15,002 bases of DNA from an uncultured Bacteroidota bacterium (GTDB lineage Bacteria > Bacteroidota > Bacteroidia > Chitinophagales > Chitinophagaceae). Position 1 is the first letter of the stretch, and each line of letters starts with the position of its first letter. The stretch spans positions 1 through 15,002 of the forward strand of contig CAIRSV010000274.1 of assembly GCA_903881265.1 (NCBI GenBank). Reading direction: 5' to 3'. The position numbers and the translations under genes are program-made. This document shows, piece after piece, positions 6,782 to 14,555 of the stretch. Under the pieces are notes generated by a model. It did no database searches. It saw only the letters and a program-made list of their open reading frames with translations, and was not told the DNA's origin.

Positions 6782-7642
6782 ATGAAAAATCTGCTTATCG
6801 ACTACTTCAAATTTTCAAAATCACAGCAACGCAGCATCCTCATTTTGTTGATGATGATCGTGTCGGTTTCTCTGTGCTATTTTATGGTGCCTTCATGGAT
6901 GCAATCAAACACTATGCCGCCCACTCATACCTTAGAGTCTCTTATGGCTCAGATAGAAATCGACACCATGCATGAGGAGCGCGCATATGCAGCATCTGTA
7001 TTAACGCCTTTTTCATTTGACCCGAATACACTCGATGAAGCGGGGTTTAAAAAATTAGGTCTGCGCGAGAAGTTGGTATCAACCATTCTTCATTACAGAG
7101 AAAAAGGTGGGAAGTTTTACAACAACGAAAGCCTAAAACGAATCTATGGATTGCACGACGATGAGTATCAACAACTCGAACCTTACATACACATCGCCAA
7201 TACTGAGCGAAATACATATCAACAAAAATTTAGGGAAGTGCTCTCTATCGAACTGAATACAGCCGATACAACTCAATTGATCAAACTGCCTGGCATTGGC
7301 AGTAAATTATCGATGAATATCATACGGTTGAGGGAACAACTTGGGGGCTTTGATAATGTGCGGCAGATGACCGAAGTATATGGCCTTTCTGCCGAAACAT
7401 TTAAACAGATCAAAGGCAGTCTGCACGTCAACAAATCCCTCATTAAAACGCTCAACCTGAATGCCGCCACCTTATACGAATTGAATGCACATCCCTATCT
7501 ACATGGCGAAATTGCAAGGGCATTAGTTGATTATCGAAAGACCCATAATTATAAAATTGTGAATTTGAATCAAATCAAGGAAATAGCGTTGATAAATGAC
7601 GAAATATTTCGTAAAATTGTACCCTACTTGCGCTTACAATAA
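6782..7642 (+). CDS. Membrane-anchored protein with three ComEA-like helix-hairpin-helix repeats
   Basis: Likely a non-sequence-specific DNA-binding protein held at the inner membrane; function unproven. The 286 residues have one transmembrane segment (about 18-37) after a short basic N-terminus. Three related blocks of about 60 residues follow: 77-138, 155-215 and 223-284. Each has the pattern N/D-x-A/L, then a hairpin, then an arginine or lysine helix and an aromatic or YGL turn. Only the second block carries the canonical hairpin LPGIGSK (169-175) with IELNTAD before it and LREQLGGF after it. The other two lack the GIG. Single-copy versions of this fold occur in ComEA, the DNA receptor of natural transformation, and similar multi-repeat proteins are, as I recall, widespread in Bacteroidota. 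Its neighbour 20 bp downstream is an acyl-CoA dehydrogenase, which does not explain its role. Confidence 0.85.
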   Translation: MKNLLIDYFKFSKSQQRSILILLMMIVSVSLCYFMVPSWMQSNTMPPTHTLESLMAQIEIDTMHEERAYAASVLTPFSFDPNTLDEAGFKKLGLREKLVSTILHYREKGGKFYNNESLKRIYGLHDDEYQQLEPYIHIANTERNTYQQKFREVLSIELNTADTTQLIKLPGIGSKLSMNIIRLREQLGGFDNVRQMTEVYGLSAETFKQIKGSLHVNKSLIKTLNLNAATLYELNAHPYLHGEIARALVDYRKTHNYKIVNLNQIKEIALINDEIFRKIVPYLRLQ

Positions 7643-7662
7643 TTTTCAAAACTTTTTACGAA

Positions 7663-8802
7663 ATGAATTTCGCCCCCACCGAATTACAAACTGAAATCAG
7701 CAATATGATACATGATTTTGCTGAAAAAAACATCCGCCCTAAGATGATGGAATGGGATGAAAGTCAGGAGTTTCCGGTCGAGGTATTTCGTATGTTAGGT
7801 GAACTTGGATTGATGGGTGTCTTGATTCCAACTGAATATGGTGGATCTGGTCTTACCTATTTTGAGTACATCACGGTTGTGAGTGAGATTGCGAAAGTTT
7901 GCGGCTCTATCGGATTGTCAGTGGCAGCGCATAATTCGCTTTGTACAAATCATATTTATAAATTCGGCAGTGCTGATATCAAGAAAAAATATATTCCAAA
8001 ACTAGCCACGGGCGAATGGATAGGTGCTTGGGGGTTGACTGAAGCAAACACAGGCTCAGACGCAGGCAATATGCAATGCGTAGCCACGCGTGATGGTGAC
8101 GGATGGGTTATTAATGGTACGAAGAACTGGATTACACATGGCAAGACGGGCGATGTAGCTGTGGTACTTTGTCGCACTGGCGAACCTCGAGCAAAAAATA
8201 ATATCACGGCTTTTGCTATAGAAAAAGGAACACCGGGTTTCAGTGCCGGTAAAAAAGAAAATAAACTAGGAATGCGCGCTTCAGAAACCTGTGAATTGGT
8301 TTTTGATAATTGTAAAATTTCAGACACTCAACGTCTAGGCGAAATAGGGGAGGGCTTTAAACAAGCTATGGTTATACTCGATGGAGGAAGAATCTCGATT
8401 GCTGCATTAGCCCTGGGTATTGCAAAAGGCGCCTTTGAAGCCTCTGTGAAGTATTCAAAAGAGCGTATACAGTTTGATCAACCGATATCAAATTTTCAGG
8501 CTATCCAATGGAAACTAGCTGATATGGCTACCAAAATTGAAACCGCCGAATTGATGATTTATCATGCAGCTGATAAATTAATGCGTGGTGAACCGATGAC
8601 ACGAGAAAGTGCAATGGCTAAATATTATGCCTCTGAAATTTCAGTAGAGATTTCGACTGACGCCGTGCAAATTTTCGGCGGATATGGTTACACAAAAGAT
8701 TTTCCAGTGGAGAAATATTATCGCGATAGCAAACTCTGTACCATCGGTGAAGGCACATCCGAAATACAAAAATTGGTGATTGCACGGGATGTGTTGAAAT
8801 AA
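7663..8802 (+). CDS. Acyl-CoA dehydrogenase (short-chain type)
   Basis: FAD-dependent enzyme that forms the trans-2 double bond of an acyl-CoA, passing electrons to electron-transfer flavoprotein; cytoplasmic, first step of beta-oxidation or of branched-chain amino-acid breakdown. The 379 residues are full length for the short-chain class. Visible are the N-terminal helical domain, the middle domain with WGLTEANTGSDAGN and NGTKNWITHG, and LGMRASETCELVFDNC. The C-terminal domain has GGRISIAALALGIAKGAFE, RIQFDQPISNFQAIQWKLADM, and QIFGGYGYTKDFPVEKYYRD. The catalytic base is Glu363 in IGEGTSEIQ, the position used in medium- and short-chain enzymes. Butyryl- or isobutyryl/2-methylbutyryl-CoA are plausible substrates. 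It follows the HHH gene by 20 bp with no promoter visible, so the two are probably cotranscribed. No terminator is seen before the convergent gene ending at 8816. Confidence 0.96.
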   Translation: MNFAPTELQTEISNMIHDFAEKNIRPKMMEWDESQEFPVEVFRMLGELGLMGVLIPTEYGGSGLTYFEYITVVSEIAKVCGSIGLSVAAHNSLCTNHIYKFGSADIKKKYIPKLATGEWIGAWGLTEANTGSDAGNMQCVATRDGDGWVINGTKNWITHGKTGDVAVVLCRTGEPRAKNNITAFAIEKGTPGFSAGKKENKLGMRASETCELVFDNCKISDTQRLGEIGEGFKQAMVILDGGRISIAALALGIAKGAFEASVKYSKERIQFDQPISNFQAIQWKLADMATKIETAELMIYHAADKLMRGEPMTRESAMAKYYASEISVEISTDAVQIFGGYGYTKDFPVEKYYRDSKLCTIGEGTSEIQKLVIARDVLK

Positions 8803-8815
8803 TGTAGTTCACCTG

Positions 8816-10183
8816 TTATAAGTAAATCACCTCTCTTTTCTTTAATCGCATCCAGCTTCGTACGATATCATTATCGTCGGGATGTATTTGCTTGGATAGG
8901 ATATAAGACGACACATCATCGATACTATTGATTATCGCGCTCTCATCGAGGTAGCCGTATCCCTGATAGGTATAATCTTTGACAAATACAAAGGCTCGTT
9001 CTTGAAAGTGTCTACCTTTTTCAAGGAGTAGAAAATTTGGCTTGTTGTATGAATGTGCGTTGATGAGTTGCGCTGCCCGTATGTTATATTGCTCGGGCGA
9101 TTCTTGTTTGGCACAAATGCCTTTACACTTTTTAATTTGATGATTAAAACAAACGCTTGTATCGCTCGTTAATCCGCAATACCGAAGACATAATGCCTTG
9201 TCTTCTATCCATGCCTCCAATCGTTCGCGCGCAGCCGCATAGCTTGTAAATGACAACAGCAAACGTTCAGATTCTTCGTAGGGGACAATCTTGAAATTGA
9301 CAATAGTTTCTTCATCCGTAAACACATCGATCGCATGCGTAAACACATCGTTCTTTCGTTGACGGTTATAGAACGGTTTGTGCTTTTTTATTTCATCAGA
9401 TTCCATCAATAATGAAATCAGTTCGCTACCAGTTTCAACAAAATCAACATTGGTCAATTCGTTCAACATGGCCTTGCTCTTTTTTAAATCAGAATTATAA
9501 TGACTCAACGCCCGATTGTACATGTTCACGCTTTTGCCAATATAAATGATGTGTCCTTCCTGATTCAGAAAATAATACACACCACAACTTTCAGGAATCT
9601 TATCAAGCACATATTTTTTTATGCTCTCTAATCGTGTTGTCATTATCTGATTGACTGATGTTGATTTATACTCCTTGCTTTGGGTTTTTAATTGCAATAA
9701 GATATCAAGTAATTGGGCCGTGGCAATCGCATCACCTTCCGCTCTATGTCGGTTATGGATCGTGATGCCAATTGATTCGCATAAATTACCCAGACTGTAC
9801 GAAGCTTTGCCAGGCATAAGTTTGCGGCTGAGTTTAACTGTACAAAGCGTATCGCGTCGAAATTTGAAACCTAGCGATGAAAATTCATCCTTGATAAAAT
9901 TATAATCGAAGTTGGAGTTATGGGCTACGAATATGTTCCCTTCTGTGAAAGCGAGTATGTCTTTTGCTACTTCATAAAACTTAGGGGCGTCTTTGACCAT
10001 GTCGTTGGTGATGCCTGAAATGTTGGTGTAAAAACCTGTGATATAACATTCGGGATTAATCAGTGTAGAGAATTTGTCAATCACCGAAATGCCGTCATGC
10101 ACAAGGATACAGATATCGATGATACGGCCCTTCTGAAAGGCAAATTTAGACCCACATGTTTCAATATCAACAATCGCAAACAT
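8816..10183 (-). CDS. DnaQ-like exonuclease fused to UvrC-like GIY-YIG endonuclease
   Basis: Predicted two-activity DNA repair nuclease of 455 residues. Residues 1-165 form a DEDDh 3'-5' exonuclease like the DNA polymerase III epsilon subunit: FAIVDIETCG (Asp6, Glu8), FVAHNSNFDYNF (Asp93), and HRAEGDA (His146, Asp151). Residues about 196-275 form a UvrC-type GIY-YIG domain: PESCGVYYF, IIYIGKS (Tyr214-Gly216), Arg224, and LLMESDEIKKHKPFYN with the metal-binding Glu at 261. Beyond this lies a UvrC-like cysteine region (Cys332, 336, 345, 353, 357). UvrB-binding UVR and C-terminal RNase H-like domains of true UvrC are absent, so it resembles the single-cut homologue Cho fused to an exonuclease. 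Such fusions are known in actinobacteria and Bacteroidota, often annotated only as exonucleases. It stands alone on the minus strand and ends 13 bp from the convergent dehydrogenase. Confidence 0.9.
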   Translation of the reverse strand: MFAIVDIETCGSKFAFQKGRIIDICILVHDGISVIDKFSTLINPECYITGFYTNISGITNDMVKDAPKFYEVAKDILAFTEGNIFVAHNSNFDYNFIKDEFSSLGFKFRRDTLCTVKLSRKLMPGKASYSLGNLCESIGITIHNRHRAEGDAIATAQLLDILLQLKTQSKEYKSTSVNQIMTTRLESIKKYVLDKIPESCGVYYFLNQEGHIIYIGKSVNMYNRALSHYNSDLKKSKAMLNELTNVDFVETGSELISLLMESDEIKKHKPFYNRQRKNDVFTHAIDVFTDEETIVNFKIVPYEESERLLLSFTSYAAARERLEAWIEDKALCLRYCGLTSDTSVCFNHQIKKCKGICAKQESPEQYNIRAAQLINAHSYNKPNFLLLEKGRHFQERAFVFVKDYTYQGYGYLDESAIINSIDDVSSYILSKQIHPDDNDIVRSWMRLKKREVIYL

Positions 10184-10270
10184 GCACGCAATTTAATACA
10201 ATTAGGGTATCTACTTTCAACATGAATATCGTATCAAAAAATGAAGCGTGCTTGAAAATATGCGCTTTGA

Positions 10271-10302
10271 TTGAAAAATGTATCATTCATTGTGTAAGTT
10301 TA
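10271..10302 (+). promoter_or_regulatory. Possible promoter of the threonine aldolase gene
   Basis: TTG at 10271-10273, a 21-bp spacer, and TAAGTTTA at 10295-10302 (one mismatch to TAnnTTTG). Transcription would start almost at the ATG at 10308, implying a leaderless or near-leaderless mRNA. The fit is modest. Confidence 0.3.
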
Positions 10303-10307
10303 CCTTC

Positions 10308-11333
10308 ATGTATAATCTCGAATTACGCTCCGATACCTTTACCAAGCCCACACCTGCCATGCTTGATGCCATGATGAATGCAAATGTGGGTGATGATGTA
10401 TTTGAAGAAGACGAAACGACCAAGTCGCTCGAACGCAAGTGTGCCGCTATGTTTGGTTATGAAGATGCCTTATTATGCCTTTCGGGTACTATGGCCAATC
10501 AGATTGCCATTACCGCCCATGCGAAAGCTGGTGAAGAAGTAATCTGTGATGCGCTTTCTCATATCTATTTGTATGAAGGCGGTGGTATCATGGCCAATGC
10601 ACATGCATCGGTGAGTTTGCTTCAAGGTAATCGGGGTAGACTAACCGCTTCATTAATCGAAGATGTCATTAAACCTGATAATGTGCATTACCCCGTATCG
10701 ACCTTGGTGAGTTTAGAAAACACAGTGAATAAAGGTGGCGGTTCGATTTATGCGATCGAGGAAATCAAACAAATCAAGCAACTATGTATCAAGCATAACA
10801 TGCGGCTGCATCTTGATGGTGCGCGACTTTTTAATGCGCTTGTTGAAACCAAGGAATCGCCTCTTGAACATGGCGCCTTATTTGATTCGATTACTATTTG
10901 TCTTTCCAAAGGGTTAGGTGCTCCAATGGGAACAGTATTGCTTGGCAATTCAGCCTTCATACATCAAGCGCGACGCATACGTAAGCGCTTCGGCGGTGGA
11001 TGGCGACAAAGCGGCTATATTGCTGCAGCAGGTATCTATGCCTTGGATCATCATATCGATCGATTAGCAGATGATCATCGACGGGCTCACGAGTTGGGGA
11101 CACTATTTTCTGAATTAAATATTGTAACAGAGATTCTTCCAATCGAAACAAATATTGTCATCATTCGTCTTGATCCGAAGTTTTTGGCGAATGATATTGT
11201 TGATCAATGGTCGAGACTTGGATTAAAAACATCGCCCTTCGGGAAACATCAGATACGACTTGTCACCCACCTTGATTTTAGTGATAATGATCTAGCGAAA
11301 GTGCGTCAAGTGTTGACACAATTTCAACCCTAG
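10308..11333 (+). CDS. ltaE: Low-specificity L-threonine aldolase
   Basis: PLP-dependent cytoplasmic enzyme that splits threonine or allo-threonine to glycine and acetaldehyde. From this start it has 341 residues, normal for the family. Landmarks are LELRSDTFTKPTPAML at the N-terminus, NVGDDVFEEDET, LCLSGTMANQIAI, CDALSHIYLYEGGG, SLENTVNKGGG, LHLDGARLFNA (Asp170 for the PLP ring), and CLSKGLGAPMGTVLLG with the PLP lysine Lys201. RRIRKRFGGGWRQSG follows. A start 30 bases upstream (10278) would add ten residues (MYHSLCKFTF) before the conserved YNLELRSDT, where family members normally begin, so I chose the second ATG. It lies convergent with the atp operon and divergent from the exonuclease fusion. 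Related folds include alanine-racemising and beta-eliminating enzymes, but the motif set fits the aldolase. Confidence 0.92.
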   Translation: MYNLELRSDTFTKPTPAMLDAMMNANVGDDVFEEDETTKSLERKCAAMFGYEDALLCLSGTMANQIAITAHAKAGEEVICDALSHIYLYEGGGIMANAHASVSLLQGNRGRLTASLIEDVIKPDNVHYPVSTLVSLENTVNKGGGSIYAIEEIKQIKQLCIKHNMRLHLDGARLFNALVETKESPLEHGALFDSITICLSKGLGAPMGTVLLGNSAFIHQARRIRKRFGGGWRQSGYIAAAGIYALDHHIDRLADDHRRAHELGTLFSELNIVTEILPIETNIVIIRLDPKFLANDIVDQWSRLGLKTSPFGKHQIRLVTHLDFSDNDLAKVRQVLTQFQP

Positions 11334-11354
11334 CAATTTATTTTTAAGGGGCAT

Positions 11355-11385
11355 AAAAAAATCCCACACGTTGTCGTGTGGGATT
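11355..11385 (-). terminator. Intrinsic terminator of the atp operon, after atpA
   Basis: Bases 11360-11370 pair perfectly with 11375-11385 (11 bp, GC-rich centre CCCACACG) around a 4-base loop. Read on the minus strand, the hairpin begins 21 bases after the atpA stop and runs into seven T (complement of 11355-11361). Read on the plus strand there is no T-run, so it serves mainly the atp operon rather than the convergent aldolase gene. Confidence 0.9.
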
Positions 11386-11406
11386 GTAAAGTATGTATCT
11401 GAAGGC

Positions 11407-12987
11407 TTATTTGCTGAACTGTGGGATTAGGCTTTGAGCCATTGCCACCATTTTGCTAATGCCTTCTTCAGGAAGGTTTCCTTTCTTAAGTTCTTGAAGT
11501 AGATCCGGCATGTTGTTTTCCATTTCTAACAGGAAGGCGTCTTCAAATTGTTTCATGTTTTTAACTGGTACGTTGTTCAACAACCCATTGGTACCGAGGT
11601 AAACAATCGCAACTTGTTTCTCAACCGCATACGGTTGGAACTGTCCTTGCTTCAAAATTTCAACATTACGTGCACCTTTGTCAAGGATAGATTTTGTAGC
11701 CGCATCCAAATCGCCACCGAATTTAGAGAAGGCTTCCATTTCTCGGTATAGTGCTTGATCCAATTTCAGTGTACCTGCCACTTTCTTCATGGATTTGATT
11801 TGTGCGCTACCACCTACACGACTTACCGAGATACCTACGTTGATCGCAGGACGAATACCGGCATTGAACAAGTTAGACTCAAGGAATATTTGACCGTCAG
11901 TGATAGAGATTACGTTTGTTGGGATATACGCTGATACGTCACCGGCTTGTGTTTCAATGATCGGAAGCGCTGTTAATGAACCACCACCTTTTACAAGATG
12001 TTTGATTGACTCAGGCAAATCATTCATACGACGAGCGATATCATCTTTGGCGATTACCTTAGCAGCACGCTCTAATAAACGACTATGCAGATAGAATACG
12101 TCACCAGGATAGGCTTCACGTCCTGGAGGACGACGAAGCAATAAGGATACCTCACGATAAGCAACCGCTTGCTTACTCAAGTCATCGAATACAATCAATG
12201 CAGGACGACCGGTATCGCGGAAGAATTCACCGATGGCAGCACCGGCAAATGGTGCGTAGAACTGCAACGGCGCCGGATCGGCAGCAGAGGCAGCCACGAT
12301 GATGGTATATTCCATCGCGCCATTGTCTTGTAATGTTTTCATTACTTGAGCAATCGTAGAGGCTTTTTGACCAATCGCTACATAGATACAATAAACAGGC
12401 TTACCTGCTTTATGGAATTCTTTTTGATTGATGATGGTATCGATACAGATAGCTGATTTACCAGTCTGACGATCACCGATGACTAACTCACGCTGACCAC
12501 GTCCGATAGGAATCATCGCATCGATCGATTTGATACCTGTTTGAAGTGGTTCTTTTACAGGCTCACGAAAGATAACACCTGGTGCTTTACGCTCGATAGG
12601 CATTTCATATAGTTCGCCAGTCAAAGGACCTTTGCCATCAATTGGTTCACCTAAGGTGTTGATAACACGTCCAACCATCCCTTCACCAACTTTGATGGAA
12701 GCGATACGACCTGTGCGGCGTACTTTGTTTCCTTCTTTGATACCTGCGCTGTCACCCATCATTACCACACCCACATTATCTTCTTCAAGGTTCAAGGCAA
12801 TTGCACGTACGCCTGTTTCAAACTCAACAAGTTCACCAGAGCGAACACCGTTTAAGCCATAGATACGGGCGATACCGTCTCCAACCTGGAGCACGGTTCC
12901 TGTCTCCTCAAGTTCGGCAGCAGAATTGAAGTTGCCTAACTGCTGGCGAAGGATTGCTGAAATTTCATCCGGTTTTATATTTACCAT
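11407..12987 (-). CDS. atpA: F1 ATP synthase subunit alpha
   Basis: Non-catalytic nucleotide-binding subunit of the F1 hexamer of FoF1 ATP synthase. It contributes the arginine finger to the catalytic site on beta. The 526 residues are slightly longer than the E. coli protein (513). Seen are the N-terminal crown (GTVLQVGDGIARIYGL), the Walker A GDRQTGKS at 171-178 (Ser where many have Thr), VYCIYVAIGQKASTIAQV, ALIVFDDLSKQAVAYREVSL with the Walker B-type Asp, RRPPGREAYPGDVFYLHSRL, and ISVSRVGGSAQIKSMK with the finger Arg390. It is the last gene before a strong terminator. The gene expected next in most bacteria, atpG (gamma), does not follow. A gap of 76 bp separates it from atpH, more than between atpH and atpF. 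Confidence 0.98.
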   Translation of the reverse strand: MVNIKPDEISAILRQQLGNFNSAAELEETGTVLQVGDGIARIYGLNGVRSGELVEFETGVRAIALNLEEDNVGVVMMGDSAGIKEGNKVRRTGRIASIKVGEGMVGRVINTLGEPIDGKGPLTGELYEMPIERKAPGVIFREPVKEPLQTGIKSIDAMIPIGRGQRELVIGDRQTGKSAICIDTIINQKEFHKAGKPVYCIYVAIGQKASTIAQVMKTLQDNGAMEYTIIVAASAADPAPLQFYAPFAGAAIGEFFRDTGRPALIVFDDLSKQAVAYREVSLLLRRPPGREAYPGDVFYLHSRLLERAAKVIAKDDIARRMNDLPESIKHLVKGGGSLTALPIIETQAGDVSAYIPTNVISITDGQIFLESNLFNAGIRPAINVGISVSRVGGSAQIKSMKKVAGTLKLDQALYREMEAFSKFGGDLDAATKSILDKGARNVEILKQGQFQPYAVEKQVAIVYLGTNGLLNNVPVKNMKQFEDAFLLEMENNMPDLLQELKKGNLPEEGISKMVAMAQSLIPQFSK

Positions 12988-13063
12988 AGTTTCTAAATTT
13001 AATTGTTATTAGTGTTGTATGCTGAATGCGTATGCTGATCGTGTTTCTCTCTCAGCGACTTCG

Positions 13064-13627
13064 TTATTTAAGGTCTGGTACGTATTCGTTTTTCAAAAAT
13101 TGTTTTTTAATATCATTTAGGTCGCGAAGTATGCTCGCATCGAATAACGTATTATTGGTTTCCAATAGGAAGCCTCCAATGAGCTTTTCGTTGACAACCG
13201 TTGTTAGTTCAATAGTCATACCCTTGAATTGCTGTTGAATTTTAGTCAAGATAGCTGCTTTCATTTCCTCATCTATCTGACCGGCTGTCGTCAACACCAC
13301 TTCATTGATATTGTTGTGTTGCTTATATAGTGTTACAAAAGAGGTTACGATTTCAGGGAGAAAAAATTCACGTCCTTTCGTGATGACCAAGCGGATGAAA
13401 CTCATTGTTACACCATCCACACGGGTTTCAAGTAAGGCCTTCAATGTTTTATTCTTTAAATCAGCATTCACAATTGGGCTTTTCAACATCGACACTAATT
13501 CGCTGCTGCTTTCGCACATTGCATGAATGCCCTGCATATCCTGATACATCGTGTCCAGTTTGCCTTGTTCGATGGCAATATCCATCAACGACTTGGCATA
13601 ACGTGCGGCTAAACGAGGGTTTTGCAT
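13064..13627 (-). CDS. atpH: F1 ATP synthase subunit delta (OSCP)
   Basis: Peripheral-stalk protein that ties the top of the F1 alpha3beta3 head to the b-subunit dimer. The 187 residues are the family length (about 180). The N-terminal helical domain starts PRLAARYAKSLMDIAIEQGK. The middle has LKSPIVNADLKNKTLKALL and FIRLVITKGREFFLPEIV. The C-terminal part has EVVLTTAGQIDEEMKAAI, NEKLIGGFLLETNNTLFDAS and a closing helix. It begins 6 bp after the atpF stop, so translational coupling is likely. Confidence 0.95.
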   Translation of the reverse strand: MQNPRLAARYAKSLMDIAIEQGKLDTMYQDMQGIHAMCESSSELVSMLKSPIVNADLKNKTLKALLETRVDGVTMSFIRLVITKGREFFLPEIVTSFVTLYKQHNNINEVVLTTAGQIDEEMKAAILTKIQQQFKGMTIELTTVVNEKLIGGFLLETNNTLFDASILRDLNDIKKQFLKNEYVPDLK

Positions 13628-13633
13628 AGTATT

Positions 13634-14128
13634 CTAGTTTAATCTGATTTGCTCAGCTAATGTTTTGATATAATTATTCTGCTCGTCTTTATTCGCCAAT
13701 TCCTTGCGTAACACTTTCTCTGCTACGTCAATAACCAAGGTGCCAATCTGATTTTTTACATCAATGATGGCTGCGTTCTTTTGAAATTCGATTTGCTGAC
13801 GGGCTTCCATCATAATCTTGTTAGCTTCTTCCTTTGCAGCATCTTTTGCTTCGTTGACAATCTTGTCGCGTGTTTCCTTAGCGTCTTTCAACAATAAGGT
13901 ACGTTCTTCACGAGCTTGATTCAACAAGCTTTCGTGCTCGCTTTTCATCATGCTCATTTCTGAACGTACTTTTTCAGCACTTGTCAGACTGTCTGCAATT
14001 CCTTTTTCTCTTTCGTCTAATGCAGAAAGGATAGGTTTCCAGGCAAATTTTTTCAATAAAAACAGGACGATCAAAAAGGCCAGCGCCGTCCAGAAAAAGA
14101 GCCCAAAGGCAGGAATTAATAAATCCAT
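13634..14128 (-). CDS. atpF: Fo ATP synthase subunit b
   Basis: Peripheral-stalk subunit, a dimer with one membrane helix and a long cytoplasmic coiled coil. The 164 residues match the family (about 156-166). One transmembrane segment lies at about 6-26 (IPAFGLFFWTALAFLIVLFL), followed by KKFAWKPILSALDEREKGI, the conserved entry to the stalk. The rest is a charged heptad-rich helix with many Glu, Lys and Ala, up to about 150. It is encoded once, so a homodimer is expected rather than the b/b' pair of cyanobacteria and some alphaproteobacteria. It lies 158 bp after atpE, an unusually wide gap for this operon, which holds a hairpin followed by T residues. Confidence 0.96.
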   Translation of the reverse strand: MDLLIPAFGLFFWTALAFLIVLFLLKKFAWKPILSALDEREKGIADSLTSAEKVRSEMSMMKSEHESLLNQAREERTLLLKDAKETRDKIVNEAKDAAKEEANKIMMEARQQIEFQKNAAIIDVKNQIGTLVIDVAEKVLRKELANKDEQNNYIKTLAEQIRLN

Positions 14129-14225
14129 TTTTTCTATTTTATTTGTTTGATCACATCGGTTACTGATGAACCTTGTGATGATTTTTTCTGTTTGTCATCC
14201 TGCAGATTGCACGGGATGAAAGGTT

Positions 14226-14264
14226 AAAAACTACACGCGCTGCCCTTTGCGTTGCGTGTAGTTT
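14226..14264 (-). terminator. Hairpin with T-run between atpE and atpF; candidate partial terminator or attenuator
   Basis: Bases 14228-14238 pair perfectly with 14254-14264 (11 bp, core CTACACGC) around a 15-base loop. Read on the minus strand, the 3' arm ends in a run of five T (complement of 14226-14230). It starts 22 bases after the atpE stop and ends about 97 bases before atpF. As a terminator it is weaker than the one after atpA because the T-run is short and part of it lies in the stem. It could let the c-subunit mRNA accumulate over the rest of the operon, or protect the 3' end of a processed atpBE mRNA. The remainder of the gap (14129-14225) shows no gene and no clear second promoter. 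Confidence 0.6.
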
Positions 14265-14286
14265 GTTTTCGTTGGCTACGCAATGA

Positions 14287-14529
14287 TTACATTACGATAG
14301 CAAGGATACCTGCGATTACACCGAACAGTGCAACACCCTCAACAAGGGCTGCAGCAAGGATCATGTTAGAACGGATATCACCTGAAACTTCAGGTTGACG
14401 TGCGATTGATTCCAATGCACCTTTACCGATTTGACCCACGCCAACACCAGCTCCAAGAGCTGCTATACCTGCGCCGATTGCACCACCCGCTGATGCGATT
14501 CCTTCTAATAAAATTGTTAATACTGACAT
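14287..14529 (-). CDS. atpE: Fo ATP synthase subunit c
   Basis: Membrane-ring proteolipid whose conserved carboxylate carries ions through Fo. The 80 residues form two transmembrane helices: about 7-33 with the glycine-rich GAIGAGIAALGAGVGVGQIG, and about 54-79. They are joined by the polar loop ALESIARQPEVSGDI that contacts gamma and epsilon. The ion-binding residue is Glu64 in AALVEGVALFG. The residues that create a sodium site in Ilyobacter-type rings (Gln in helix 1, Ser-Thr after the Glu) are Val and Gly-Val here, so a proton ring is expected. It starts 26 bp after the atpB stop. The first 14 bases of the gene are identical to the first 14 of rpsO. Confidence 0.97.
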   Translation of the reverse strand: MSVLTILLEGIASAGGAIGAGIAALGAGVGVGQIGKGALESIARQPEVSGDIRSNMILAAALVEGVALFGVIAGILAIVM

Positions 14530-14555
14530 ACTATATATTGGTTTTTAATAACGAA

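Noticed and set aside
10278..10307. Longer threonine aldolase start
   Set aside because: Adds ten residues that do not fit the family before the conserved YNLELRSDT start and falls at or upstream of the possible promoter.
11360..11385. Use of the atpA terminator hairpin by the convergent aldolase gene
   Set aside because: No T-run follows on the plus strand; only the minus-strand reading fits an intrinsic terminator.
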